A program made the translations under genes and the position numbers. Positions 26,980 through 35,927 of a DNA stretch of 64,000 nt are shown here, piece by piece; positions within the stretch are counted from its first letter, which is position 1, and every line of letters begins with the position of its first letter. The notes under the pieces were generated by a model, which saw nothing but the letters and a program-made list of their open reading frames with translations, made no database searches and was not told where the DNA came from. This stretch comes from Pseudomonas sp. WN033 (lineage in GTDB: Bacteria > Pseudomonadota > Gammaproteobacteria > Pseudomonadales > Pseudomonadaceae): assembly GCA_002287035.1 (NCBI GenBank), contig NSKG01000002.1, forward strand, positions 62,001 to 126,000, given 5' to 3'.

Positions 26980-27855
26980 ATGAAATTGCACACCGTACTA
27001 TTTTCTCTGCTCGGCCTGACTCTGAGCGGCACCATCAGCCATGCCGCAACAACAAGCGCTAACGACCCGGTATTGAGATTTGCCGTCATCGGTGACGCCG
27101 AGCCCAAGCCTGACCCAGTTTTCCCCGGCCTCGCCGGCGCAGTTGACGATATCAACCGCCTGGCCGAGCAAGACCATCTTGACCTGGTGATCGGAGTCGG
27201 TGATATCGCCCACAAAGGCACGCAGATTCAGTATGAAGCAGCCAGCCAGGAGCTCCGGCGCCTGACGCTGCCCTTCTACCCGATCATGGGCAATGAAGAA
27301 CACGGCAGTAGTGTCGAGCGCTTCCTTCACTATGCTCAGCAGTGGAATCAGGGCAAGGCTGAAATCGACCAGCCCAGCTATGTGCTCAACCTGGAGCCTG
27401 TGGCTCTGGTCTTTGCCTCTCCCGATCATGGTCGCGACTTCAATGATCAGGGCATAGTCTGGGTGCTGGAACAGATTCGGCAGTTGGCGCCCAAACCCGT
27501 ACTGCTGGTTGTGCACGGCGCCCCGGCCGGAGTATTTCCCGAAGATGCCGACAAGGGCATCAAGCATCCCGGTTTTACACAGGTAACCAGCCAGTCCAAT
27601 CTCCTCGCGGTGATTTCCGGTGATCTGCACATGGACATGGATCGGGTGAAACACTCCAGACAAATTGATCATGTGCACTATTTGCATATTCCGGGGCTGG
27701 AGCGCACCAAGATTCCTGATGAGTCCAATCACACCCCTATGTTCAGGGTTGTCAGCGTATTCGCCGACGGGCAACTGTTGGTGGAAACCTATCAGGTCGG
27801 CTCAGCCCAGCCCTTGCCACAGCATGACTATCGTTTTCAGCTGACTCGTCACTGA
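26980..27855 (+). CDS. Exported calcineurin-like metallophosphoesterase
   Basis: 291 aa. Signal peptide about residues 1-23 (SHA-AT). Metal-site motifs of the family can be followed: GDAE near residue 38, GVGDIAHKG, MGNEEHGS in place of the common GNHE, VVHGAP and GDLHMD. The altered GNEEH motif still offers Asn and His ligands. Probably a periplasmic phosphatase or phosphodiesterase that finishes degradation begun by the phytase or PhoX. Last gene of the operon; a 31-base hairpin follows. Confidence 0.8.
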   Translation: MKLHTVLFSLLGLTLSGTISHAATTSANDPVLRFAVIGDAEPKPDPVFPGLAGAVDDINRLAEQDHLDLVIGVGDIAHKGTQIQYEAASQELRRLTLPFYPIMGNEEHGSSVERFLHYAQQWNQGKAEIDQPSYVLNLEPVALVFASPDHGRDFNDQGIVWVLEQIRQLAPKPVLLVVHGAPAGVFPEDADKGIKHPGFTQVTSQSNLLAVISGDLHMDMDRVKHSRQIDHVHYLHIPGLERTKIPDESNHTPMFRVVSVFADGQLLVETYQVGSAQPLPQHDYRFQLTRH

Positions 27856-27875
27856 CCATCTGTTGCCCCAACTCT

Positions 27876-27906
27876 CTGCCCAACTGTATCGCTGAGCGTT
27901 GGGCAG
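27876..27906 (+). terminator. Hairpin at the end of the phytate operon
   Basis: CTGCCCAAC (27876-27884) pairs perfectly with GTTGGGCAG (27898-27906) across a 13-base loop. No U-tract follows, so termination may need Rho, or the stem may protect the mRNA 3' end. Confidence 0.45.
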
Positions 27907-27956
27907 CCTGCCCTATGCTGTGCGCACGCCCCTGGTTTCTTATTGGACATTGCGGT

Positions 27957-29150
27957 ATGCGCACGGCTGAATCACAGACAAACCTGCTGAATGACTTCAA
28001 CTCATCGACCCTGGTGGCCGGCTTTGTCGCCACCCTCACCGGCTATGCCAGCTCGCTGGTACTGATGATTCAGGCAGGGCAAGCCGCCGGTTTGACCGAG
28101 TCCCAGATCGCTTCCTGGATCTGGGCGCTGGCCATCGGCATGGCCGTCTGCACCCTGATCCTGTCGCTGCGTTATCGAACCCCGATTCTGATTGTCTGGT
28201 CCACCCCCGGGGCAGCCTTGCTGATCACCAGCCTGCCGACTGTCAGCTACGCCAACGCCATCGGGGCATTCATCTTTTGCGGGCTGCTGGTCATGCTTAC
28301 CGGGCTGACTGGGAGTTTCGAACGTCTGGTCAGGCGCATCCCGGCATCGCTGGCGGCAGCACTGCTGGCCGGTATCCTGTTCCGGATCGCCGGTGATATG
28401 CTGATTGCCGCTGAACAACAGGTGGGATTGGTAGTCGGCATGGGACTGACCTGGTTGCTGGGCAAGCGCTGGCTGCCGCGCTATGCCGTGCCGCTGGCCT
28501 TGCTGGCAGGTTGTCTGATTGCCTGGTTTACCGGGCTGTTTGATCTGCCTGCTGTTGAATGGACGCCAACCCTGCCGGAGTTGACCATACCGGGTCTGTC
28601 ACTCAGTGCTCTGATCAGCATCGGCTTGCCGCTGTATATTGTCGCGATGACTTCCCAAAACCTGCCAGGCATGGCGGTACTGCGGGCCGACGGCTACCGG
28701 GTATCGGCCTCACCGATTCTTTCGCTGACCGGTCTGGCTTCGATGCTGCTGGCCCCGCTGGGGGCTCACGGGGTCAACCTGGCGGCAATCAGCGCTGCGG
28801 TTTGTACCGGCCCTGAGGCCCATCAGGACCCGAGCAAGCGCTACGCCGCGGCCATCTGGTGCGGGTTGCTGAATCTACCTATCGCCCTGTTCGCCGGGGC
28901 CCTGACCGCAGTATTCATCGCTCTGCCCTGGACACTGGTGATTTCAATTGCCGCACTGGCGCTGCTGGGTTCAATTGCCAATGGCCTGACCCAGGCCATG
29001 GCCAACCCGGGTGAACGCGACGCCGCGCTGATCACCTTCATGGTCAGCGCCTCGGGCATCAGCTTGCTGTCAATCGGTTCAGCATTCTGGGGCGTGGTTG
29101 CCGGGGTTCTGGCCTTGTGGTTACTGCGGCCCAAGCATCCCGACAACTGA
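27957..29150 (+). CDS. benE: Benzoate/proton symporter family transporter (BenE)
   Basis: 397 aa, about 11-12 TM helices, full length for BenE. Family signs are FNSSTLVAGFVATLTGYASSLVLMIQAG near the start, WSTPGAALL, and SQNLPGMAVLRADGY with GAHGVNLAAISAAVCTGPEAH. BenE proteins import benzoate or similar aromatic acids. No benzoate catabolic genes are near, so the substrate may differ. ATG at 27957 chosen; ATG at 27915 is in frame but would add a cytoplasmic extension. Weak ribosome-binding site. Follows the phytate operon on the same strand after about 100 bases. Confidence 0.85.
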   Translation: MRTAESQTNLLNDFNSSTLVAGFVATLTGYASSLVLMIQAGQAAGLTESQIASWIWALAIGMAVCTLILSLRYRTPILIVWSTPGAALLITSLPTVSYANAIGAFIFCGLLVMLTGLTGSFERLVRRIPASLAAALLAGILFRIAGDMLIAAEQQVGLVVGMGLTWLLGKRWLPRYAVPLALLAGCLIAWFTGLFDLPAVEWTPTLPELTIPGLSLSALISIGLPLYIVAMTSQNLPGMAVLRADGYRVSASPILSLTGLASMLLAPLGAHGVNLAAISAAVCTGPEAHQDPSKRYAAAIWCGLLNLPIALFAGALTAVFIALPWTLVISIAALALLGSIANGLTQAMANPGERDAALITFMVSASGISLLSIGSAFWGVVAGVLALWLLRPKHPDN

Positions 29151-30968
29151 TCAGCAATCGCGCTGTGCAACCCCGGTGCCGGGTTTATCCTCGGCGCCAG
29201 GAGCTTCCAGCGCCTGGGCGCAGACCTGGTTGCGACCCTGCCCCTTGGCCTGATAGAGCGCGCTGTCGGCGGCATTCATCAGGCGGCTGATCAAGCGGGT
29301 CACACCTTCATCGCTGCTGGAGCCATCCCACCAGACACAACCCACACTGACGGTTACCACCCGCAAGGGTGAGCCGTTGTGCGCAATCCCCAGACCAAAC
29401 ACCGCCTCACGCAAGTTCTCGGCCGCAGCCAGAGCCTGCTCCCTGGAGTAGCCTGGCAATAGTACCGAGAACTCCTCACCGCCGAGCCGAGCCGGTAACT
29501 CCGCGGCTCGTTTGAACCGCCGTTTGAGCTGATCGGCTAGGGCAACCAGACAATCATCGCCGTGACCATGGCCATAGAGATCATTGAAGTTCTTGAAATA
29601 GTCGACATCGATCATCAGCAATCCAACCGGTTGCTGGTTGCGCAGCGCACGACGAACCTCATCGGCTCGGCGCTCATCGAAATGCCGGCGATTGGCCAGC
29701 CCGGTCAGGTGGTCCCGGCGTGACAACATCAACAGCTCCTGACGGGCACGCTCCAGGTCCAGTGCGTGCTCCCAGCGTTGCAACAGACTGAACAGCCACT
29801 GCCCTGCATCCTCAAGCAGATTCAGCCGAGCCGGCGGCAAGGCCTGACGCTCGGCACTTCTGACCGCACAGGTAAAACCCCGCTGCTGGCTGTGATAACG
29901 CACCAGCATCACGCCCGGGTCAGCCTCCGATGACTGCAGGGTCCAGCCCGGCTCCTGCGGCTGTCCTGGCAGACCCAGTTGCCGATGAGTCTGTTCAAGC
30001 CAGGGCCAATCCTCGGAACCAAACCAGACCAGGCGAGTAGTCCAGCTCTGCTGCCCGTGGCGCTCGAATAGCGCGCAGGCATCCAGCTTTAAGTAACCAG
30101 CCAGTTCGCCCAGCAAGCGCTGCAGAGTATCAGGGTAATCGGCATGACCTGTATGCATGAAACTGAGCATGCTTTGCGACAACCATTCCTGATAGCCGCT
30201 GACAAAGGCCAGTTCTTCGGTGCGCTCAGCCACTCGTCGGTCCAGGCTATCGCGCTCCTGTTCCAGCGCGTGCAACGCTTGCTCATGGCGCGCGGCATAA
30301 TGACCAATACTCTCACGCAGCGTATCGAAGCCTTCGGCCACCTGATCGATCTCATCTCTCCACAGACGCTGCGGATGAAGCGGTGCAAGTGCCGGCGGAT
30401 GCTTCTCCGGTACCAGGGCGCCGACATAATCGGCCATGCGTCCCAATGGAACCACCAGTTCCCGGCGCAGGTAATGGAAGATCACCAGGCAGATCAATAG
30501 TGTGAACAATGACAGTTCAAACAGGCGCAAGCCCGCTGCGGCGACAATAGCCCGGGTCAAGCGCTGATGCTGGTAGTACACATGCAACTCGGCCAGGTCG
30601 AAGGCGCCCCCATCGGGTGGAGGAATCCGCAGGCTGGCATCCGGGCGGATCAAGCTGGCGAAATTGCCTGCGCGCACATCCAGGCCGGTTGTCGCCCTCA
30701 GTTCGACGGCGGCAATGTCCGGCAGCAACGCAATCTGTTCGACCTGATGACTCAGGGCCTCGATCTCGATATCCCAGAGCGCCACCTGGAGCAGCGGCAC
30801 ATGCAGTTCGGCCAATTGCTGTGTGGTCTGAGTGAAATGGCGTTTTTCCTGCTGGTAAAGCAGCAGCGCGTGAATGACCGAGCCTGCCAGAATGCAGAGC
30901 AGTGCCAGCCCGGCCAGGCGTTTGATCAGCCGGGCACTCAGCGGCGCGAAAGGCTTGTCATTGGCCAT
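29151..30968 (-). CDS. Transmembrane HAMP-like diguanylate cyclase
   Basis: 605 aa. TM1 about 14-36, a periplasmic domain to about 145, TM2 about 147-167, HAMP-like segment (LRRELVVPLGRMADYVGALV), coiled coil (RHEQALHALEQERDSLDRRVAERTEEL), a GAF-like middle region, and a C-terminal GGDEF domain with intact GGEEF (496-500). The I-site position reads RAAE, not RxxD, so product inhibition may be weak. It overlaps the upstream periplasmic binding-protein gene by 11 bases, which suggests the binding protein feeds the periplasmic domain, as LuxP does for LuxQ. Confidence 0.9.
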   Translation of the reverse strand: MANDKPFAPLSARLIKRLAGLALLCILAGSVIHALLLYQQEKRHFTQTTQQLAELHVPLLQVALWDIEIEALSHQVEQIALLPDIAAVELRATTGLDVRAGNFASLIRPDASLRIPPPDGGAFDLAELHVYYQHQRLTRAIVAAAGLRLFELSLFTLLICLVIFHYLRRELVVPLGRMADYVGALVPEKHPPALAPLHPQRLWRDEIDQVAEGFDTLRESIGHYAARHEQALHALEQERDSLDRRVAERTEELAFVSGYQEWLSQSMLSFMHTGHADYPDTLQRLLGELAGYLKLDACALFERHGQQSWTTRLVWFGSEDWPWLEQTHRQLGLPGQPQEPGWTLQSSEADPGVMLVRYHSQQRGFTCAVRSAERQALPPARLNLLEDAGQWLFSLLQRWEHALDLERARQELLMLSRRDHLTGLANRRHFDERRADEVRRALRNQQPVGLLMIDVDYFKNFNDLYGHGHGDDCLVALADQLKRRFKRAAELPARLGGEEFSVLLPGYSREQALAAAENLREAVFGLGIAHNGSPLRVVTVSVGCVWWDGSSSDEGVTRLISRLMNAADSALYQAKGQGRNQVCAQALEAPGAEDKPGTGVAQRDC

Positions 30969-32094
30969 GCAGCGGTGCCTCCAGCCAGCCTTTCAGAGAA
31001 AAATCGTAGTCTTCGCGGGTCGGGTTACAGACCTTGCTGAAATGGCAGTAGTCTACAGCTACCCCGCCCCGGTTCTGGCGCTCAATAAACTGCCGGGCGC
31101 TGTCCGGATCGAACGACATGAACATCGGGCGCTCAAGCTCCGTCCCTTCGGTCGCAGCAAAGTCGAGGCCATGATAATGGTCATACAGAAGCACCAGCGC
31201 CCAGGCTCCGGTCAGATAATGCCCCCCAGCCAAAGCAGCCAGTTCTCCGGAAATCAGCGCCTGCATGGCTTCTTCAGAGGTATTGATCGCAGAAAACAAC
31301 ATGTCCTGACCGGGAACACCTCCACCCTGGCGCAAGCTATCAATGGCGCCAAAGGCCATTAGGTCGCTTCCAGCCCAAAGCACCCTGGCTTCTGGATAGC
31401 GCAAATATAGTTGCCGGGCCTGCTCCGCCGCTTTGTCCTTGCGCCAGTCGCCATGCACCAGTTGACGCAACTGTACATCCGGGTGTTCGTCCAGCGCCGC
31501 CTGCATTCCGCGATTACGTCGGTTCGAACTATCTGTTGCTCGGTCTCCGGAGATCGCCAGCACTTCAATAATGCCTTCAGGATTGCTCAGCCCCTGGGAT
31601 CGGGCCTTTTCCACCAAAGCCCTGGCCGTCAGGTAGCCGGCATCCTCGGCCCGCGGCACCAGGCTACCGAGCCAAGAGGCATAGCGCTCACGAGGGTATC
31701 CAAGAACCACCCGCTCATCACTCTGCACGGTGTTGTAGGCAACGAAGCTTTGGATCTTTGCGCCTTCTGCCAGCTCAAGCTGCTCGAACAGAGTCCGCTT
31801 GTCCCCGACCAGGACAAGATAGTCGGGCTGCAATTGTCGAGAGCGCTCAGCCACTTCACGAGTGAGACTGATCTGGGCGAGATAGTCTCTCTCGGCAAAC
31901 AGCATTTCAAGCTCGATCCCCAAACTTGTGGCGGCCTGTTGCATGGCCAAGGCTGCGTCCTGCCAGAATGGTTCATCCTGCTTGCCTGGATTGATGAAAG
32001 CCACACTGGGTCCGGCATCAGCTGAACTGGCCGCCAGCGCCGTCAAAGCCAAGCCCAACCCGGCGCCTAACCGGCCACTGCGTCCGTTACCCAT
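30958..32094 (-). CDS. Periplasmic sugar-type binding protein paired with diguanylate cyclase
   Basis: 378 aa. Signal peptide about residues 1-27 (ADA-GP), then a type I periplasmic binding fold (VAFINPGKQDEPFWQDAALAMQQAA, VLWAGSDLMAFGAIDSLRQGG, LFSAINTSEEAMQAL), as in ribose/galactose and LuxP-like proteins. No ABC permease or ATPase is nearby; instead the next gene, overlapping by 11 bases, is a membrane diguanylate cyclase. The protein is therefore more likely a sensor subunit than an importer subunit. Start ATG 32094; GTG 32097 is an alternative. Ligand unknown. Confidence 0.85.
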   Translation of the reverse strand: MGNGRSGRLGAGLGLALTALAASSADAGPSVAFINPGKQDEPFWQDAALAMQQAATSLGIELEMLFAERDYLAQISLTREVAERSRQLQPDYLVLVGDKRTLFEQLELAEGAKIQSFVAYNTVQSDERVVLGYPRERYASWLGSLVPRAEDAGYLTARALVEKARSQGLSNPEGIIEVLAISGDRATDSSNRRNRGMQAALDEHPDVQLRQLVHGDWRKDKAAEQARQLYLRYPEARVLWAGSDLMAFGAIDSLRQGGGVPGQDMLFSAINTSEEAMQALISGELAALAGGHYLTGAWALVLLYDHYHGLDFAATEGTELERPMFMSFDPDSARQFIERQNRGGVAVDYCHFSKVCNPTREDYDFSLKGWLEAPLHGQ

Positions 32095-32104
32095 CACCCG
32101 TTTC

Positions 32105-32899
32105 CTAATCCTTGAAGCTGTCCTGAAACAATGTGCCAGTATACCTGCTAAGCCGCTTCAACTCTCGCCTTGCCTGCTTTTCATGCTGCTCCAGTTGCCC
32201 TTTCCAGATCTTGATCAAAGGACGCAAATCCTGCTCAACCTGACTGCGTTGCAGCCATTGCCAGCGGTCATGCCAGTCGCCCAGGCGGCTCTGACACTGC
32301 TGCAGAGTCGTCAACAGTTCTGGAGACACAGCCAGAGCCGGTGCGAAGGCCTGGAGTAGATAGCGCAAGCGTTTCACCAGAATGCGCACCCGATGCAAAT
32401 CAAGCGACTTGCGACCCAGCTCATTGCCAAGTCGACGCCGCAGACGCATCAGTTCGGCAGTCAACTGTTCAGCCATCCGACCGGCCGGCCAGTCAGCCAG
32501 TAACAAGGGCGCATCGCTTAAAAACTCCTCAAGCTGCTGCTCAAGGTGTGGCAAGAGCGGATCCTCACGCAACAGCAGATACCCGGTTCCCAGCGCAGCC
32601 CTGCGAGCGTTCAGGGCCATATCCTGCCCTTGTTTGGCCAGCTCGATACACAGTACTTCCAGATCCCGCCAAGGTCCCGAGCGCTGACCAAACGCACTTG
32701 CCGAGCACAACATACCTTCGCACCAGTCAGCCTTGCGCCAGGGGCGGGTAAGGCTGCGCAACGAGCGTAACGCTACTCGCAGGTCATGCAATGCTTCCTG
32801 CTCACCCTCCACCCCGAGCAACGCCCGATTCGCCACCAAAGCCCGATATTGCTGTTCGATTCCTTTGCACAGACAGCCCGGTACCGTGTCCATTGACAT
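32105..32899 (-). CDS. CHAD domain protein
   Basis: 264 aa. Conserved histidine alpha-helical domain with the repeated basic motif: HDLRVALRSLRSL near residue 50 and HRVRILVKRLRYLLQ near residue 175. CHAD proteins bind polyphosphate through these basic helices and are found with polyphosphate granules or CYTH phosphatases. No CYTH domain is fused here. ATG at 32899 behind AAAGGA; the frame continues upstream but over the divergent gene. Ten bases upstream of the binding-protein gene, so possibly co-transcribed with it. Confidence 0.85.
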   Translation of the reverse strand: MSMDTVPGCLCKGIEQQYRALVANRALLGVEGEQEALHDLRVALRSLRSLTRPWRKADWCEGMLCSASAFGQRSGPWRDLEVLCIELAKQGQDMALNARRAALGTGYLLLREDPLLPHLEQQLEEFLSDAPLLLADWPAGRMAEQLTAELMRLRRRLGNELGRKSLDLHRVRILVKRLRYLLQAFAPALAVSPELLTTLQQCQSRLGDWHDRWQWLQRSQVEQDLRPLIKIWKGQLEQHEKQARRELKRLSRYTGTLFQDSFKD

Positions 32900-32980
32900 G
32901 CCCCGTTTCCTTTGTGTCATTGCCAGAATTGAAGGTTGATCATACTCTTGGCACAAGTCATACACGATATGGGGATGCCA

Positions 32981-33409
32981 ATGTTCCGTGCACTGCTGTT
33001 GTTCGTCTTTTTGAGTGGCCCACTGCTGGCTGCCGAGCAGCCGGACATTGATGTCTATCGCGACCCGAACTGTGGTTGCTGCTCGGCCTGGATCGACCAC
33101 CTGCGCGACAACGGCTTTACCGTCCGGGATCACCTGGAGAGCAATATGGCGGCGGTCAAGGCTCATTTGGGCGTGCCAGCGGACATGGCGTCCTGCCACA
33201 CAGCTGTGATGGACGGGCGTTTTATCGAAGGGCATGTGCCTGCTGCCGATATTCTACTGATGCGCAGCCAACCGGATCTGTTGGGCCTGGCAGTACCCGG
33301 TATGCCGATAGGTTCACCAGGCATGGAGATCGGTGACCGGGTTGACGCCTATGATGTCATCGCCATTGATCAGCAGGGCAAACGCCGGGTTCTGACCAGC
33401 TACCCCTGA
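32981..33409 (+). CDS. DUF411 periplasmic metal-binding protein
   Basis: 142 aa. Signal peptide about residues 1-17 (LLA-AE), then the DUF411 core YRDPNCGCCSAWIDHLRDNGF with a CxCC motif, SCHTAVMDGRFIEGHVPA and MPIGSPGME. The family is linked with copper handling. Several in-frame ATGs exist (32969, 32975, 32981); 32981 is preferred for GGGGA spacing. Divergent to the CHAD gene across 81 bases, and its 3' end overlaps the convergent diguanylate cyclase gene by 10 bases. Confidence 0.82.
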   Translation: MFRALLLFVFLSGPLLAAEQPDIDVYRDPNCGCCSAWIDHLRDNGFTVRDHLESNMAAVKAHLGVPADMASCHTAVMDGRFIEGHVPAADILLMRSQPDLLGLAVPGMPIGSPGMEIGDRVDAYDVIAIDQQGKRRVLTSYP

Positions 33410-34425
33410 ACTGTTTGTGTCTGCTCTTCCAGGGGCAGACACACCCTGTTGCGGCCTTCGCGCTTTGCCCGATAAAGATTTTCGTCGGCTTGCTGCAACC
33501 AAGCTTCCCAGCTTGCCTGACCGGTCACCAAGGCTCCGCCGATAGAAACAGTCACCCTCCCGCCTGGACTACTCAGCTCTGCAGCTATTTGCGCGCGCAG
33601 GTGTTCCGCCGCCTTAAACAGTCCCTTGGCATCTATTCCCGGTAAAAGGAGAACGAACTCCTCTCCGCCCAGGCGGAAGAGCCGGTCAGATTTACGGCAG
33701 ACGGCTTTGACGATACGCACAAAGTCGACCAGTACCTGGTCACCAGCCTTGTGCCCGTACCTATCATTGATCTGCTTGAAACTGTCCAGATCAAGTACCA
33801 GCAGTCCATAAGCCTGGGCATAACGCTGGTGAGCCGACATCGCAATGACCAGCTCCTGCTCCATGGTGCGACGATTGCCAGCTCCAGTCAGCGGATCGAT
33901 GGTGGCCAGGGTATTGAGTTGTTCGCGCTGACGGCGACCACGATAGGCAAAAACAAAGGCGAACAGGCTGGCCATCAGGCAGGTAACCAGAAACGAGCTC
34001 ATCTGGTAATAGCTTTCAAATACCTCACCGGGATTAAGCAGCCCATACAGGCACAGCACAGCCAGCGCCGAGAGTGTCGCAACCAGACTTTGCCGGGGCG
34101 GTACCACAAAAAAGTTGAACAGTATCAGGTTGTAGAACCAGAACAGGCCGTTGACGCCCAGTTTGATGGAGACCAGCACAGCGCCGATCGAGTAGATAAT
34201 CGCCAGAAACTGACCTGGGCGGATGGTGTCTCCGGTTCGCCATGCATAGGCGATGGCTACCAGCGTGCAGATGACCAGCAGGCTATCGACAATTCCGACC
34301 AGCCAACTGCCTTCGATCAGGCGAAAAATCGCGTAGGGAGTCACGCCCAGAAGCGCCACCAGGCCAACCAGGGTGATGATGGACAACTGAAAGTTGCCTT
34401 TCAGCCTCAACCACAGCTTTGCCAT
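33400..34425 (-). CDS. Membrane diguanylate cyclase
   Basis: 341 aa. Six hydrophobic segments in residues 15-165 form a membrane sensor, followed by a GGDEF domain. The active signature GGEEF is at 253-257 and the I-site RKSD at 244-247, so it should make c-di-GMP with product inhibition. Linker ATIDPLTGAGNRR is typical. Stands alone on its strand between DUF411 and sufE; the input signal is unknown. Confidence 0.9.
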   Translation of the reverse strand: MAKLWLRLKGNFQLSIITLVGLVALLGVTPYAIFRLIEGSWLVGIVDSLLVICTLVAIAYAWRTGDTIRPGQFLAIIYSIGAVLVSIKLGVNGLFWFYNLILFNFFVVPPRQSLVATLSALAVLCLYGLLNPGEVFESYYQMSSFLVTCLMASLFAFVFAYRGRRQREQLNTLATIDPLTGAGNRRTMEQELVIAMSAHQRYAQAYGLLVLDLDSFKQINDRYGHKAGDQVLVDFVRIVKAVCRKSDRLFRLGGEEFVLLLPGIDAKGLFKAAEHLRAQIAAELSSPGGRVTVSIGGALVTGQASWEAWLQQADENLYRAKREGRNRVCLPLEEQTQTVQG

Positions 34426-34581
34426 TAAGCCTCGTGTGCGCTCGGTATTGTTACAGGCGATCTAAAATGCCGCCATGGGTCAATATGCGAACACTACAGC
34501 GGCTTGAAGTCACAAATCAATAGCGATGTGCAATCACGCTACGTCGGGCGACGAATAGCCAGTCGGCGACCAGGTCAATAT

Positions 34582-34998
34582 TTACTGAGCAGCGGTATCC
34601 TGAATCCGCTTGACCATGGCACGCAGGCCATTGCCGCGGGTCACGCTCAGGTGCTTGAGCAGGTTGAGTTGCTCGAAATAGCCCTCAATATCAAAGTCGA
34701 TGATTTGCTGGCGAGTTTTGCCGTTGTAGGCAGCCAGTACTACCGCCAGCAGGCCCTTGACGATGAAAGCGTCACTGTCGGCACTGAAGAACAGCTTGTC
34801 GTCGCGCTGCTCGCTGACCAGCCAGACCTGGCTTTGACAGCCGCGTACAAAATTTTCCTCGGTCCGCAATGCATCATCCAGTGCGGGCAACTCGCGGCCC
34901 AGGTCAATGATGTACTTGTAGCGATCCTCCCAGCTATCGAAAAATGACAGGCTATCAACGATGTCATCACTGGTGATATCGATACCAAACTGGCTCAT
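34582..34998 (-). CDS. sufE: SufE family sulfur acceptor
   Basis: 138 aa. Takes persulfide sulfur from SufS and passes it to SufB for iron-sulfur cluster assembly. The acceptor Cys lies in VRGCQSQVWL. N-terminal FFDSWEDRYKYIIDLGRELP and the C-terminal GLRAMVKRIQ helix are typical. Last gene of the suf operon, 11 bases after sufT. Confidence 0.92.
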   Translation of the reverse strand: MSQFGIDITSDDIVDSLSFFDSWEDRYKYIIDLGRELPALDDALRTEENFVRGCQSQVWLVSEQRDDKLFFSADSDAFIVKGLLAVVLAAYNGKTRQQIIDFDIEGYFEQLNLLKHLSVTRGNGLRAMVKRIQDTAAQ

Positions 34999-35009
34999 GC
35001 CGACCTCTC

Positions 35010-35543
35010 TCAGAAAAACATACCGGTTTCGAGTTGAGCCTCTTCGCTCATCATCTCACGGCTCCAGGGCGGGTCAAATACCAGTTCGACCTTGACCGTC
35101 TCGACATTGGGCACCCGCTTGACCCGGTACTCAACATCACCCACCAATACCGGCCCCATGCCGCAACCAGGCGCGGTCAGGGTCATGCGGATACCGACAT
35201 GCTTACCCGGCTGATCTACCTCGACCCCATAAATCAATCCCAGATTTACCAGATCAACCGGAATCTCCGGGTCATAAACCGACCTCAGTGCAGTCCAAAC
35301 CTGCTCAATGTCGATTTGATCATCAACCGGCTCAGGGAACTCCAGCAGCTCCGGCTCCAGGCCGAGTTTGTCGGCATCGGTGCCGTCCACCCGCACCATC
35401 TGACCGTGATAGGTCACCGTGTAGTTGCCACCCAGAGCCTGGGTAATGGTTACAAAGGTATCCTTGGGGATGGTCAGCGGCGTGCCATCAGGAACCCGGC
35501 GCGCAGGGCAATCGGCCTGCGCTACCACCATACGTCTTTCCAT
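35010..35543 (-). CDS. sufT: SufT, iron-sulfur maturation factor (DUF59/MIP18)
   Basis: 177 aa. The DUF59 domain (IEQVWTALRSVYDPEIPVDLVNLGLIYGV, TAPGCGMGPVLVGDV, VFDPPWSREMMSEEA) occupies residues 75-170, with the conserved Cys in GCGMGP. The N-terminal part with DTFVTITQALGGNYTV is typical of SufT. SufT helps deliver clusters to client proteins. Between sufA and sufE, 18 bases after sufA. Confidence 0.92.
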   Translation of the reverse strand: MERRMVVAQADCPARRVPDGTPLTIPKDTFVTITQALGGNYTVTYHGQMVRVDGTDADKLGLEPELLEFPEPVDDQIDIEQVWTALRSVYDPEIPVDLVNLGLIYGVEVDQPGKHVGIRMTLTAPGCGMGPVLVGDVEYRVKRVPNVETVKVELVFDPPWSREMMSEEAQLETGMFF

Positions 35544-35561
35544 TCAGTTCACACCAGCCAT

Positions 35562-35918
35562 TCAATTAACGCTAAAGCTTTCGCCACAACCGCACTGGTC
35601 TTTGACGTTAGGGTTGATGAAGCGGATCTGCCGGTTGATGCCTTCCTTGACCAGGTCAATCTCAGTGCCTGACAGAATCGGTAAACTATCGTGATCAACC
35701 AGCAGCGCAACCTGATCATCAAGCTGGTAGCGCAGATCGTTGTCAGCGCCCTTCTCGACCAGATCAATCACGTACATGAAACCGGTACAACCACTCTTTT
35801 TCACGCTCAAGCGCACTGCCTTGCCCGGCTCCGCGCCGAGCTGGCGACGAAAATGTTCCAGAGCCGCCGGGGTTACGCTGACGACCTGGCGTGCCGGATC
35901 AAAGGACTCAACACTCAT
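35562..35918 (-). CDS. sufA: A-type iron-sulfur carrier SufA
   Basis: 118 aa. The three ligand cysteines of A-type carriers are present: SGCTGF and the terminal CGCGESF pair. Carries clusters or iron from the SufBCD scaffold to targets. Nine bases after sufS. HesB/IscA family; called SufA by context. Confidence 0.92.
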   Translation of the reverse strand: MSVESFDPARQVVSVTPAALEHFRRQLGAEPGKAVRLSVKKSGCTGFMYVIDLVEKGADNDLRYQLDDQVALLVDHDSLPILSGTEIDLVKEGINRQIRFINPNVKDQCGCGESFSVN

Positions 35919-35927
35919 GATGCACTC

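Noticed and set aside
29151-32094. ABC sugar importer
   Set aside because: Only the binding protein is present; no permease or ATPase within the window, and the partner gene is a cyclase.
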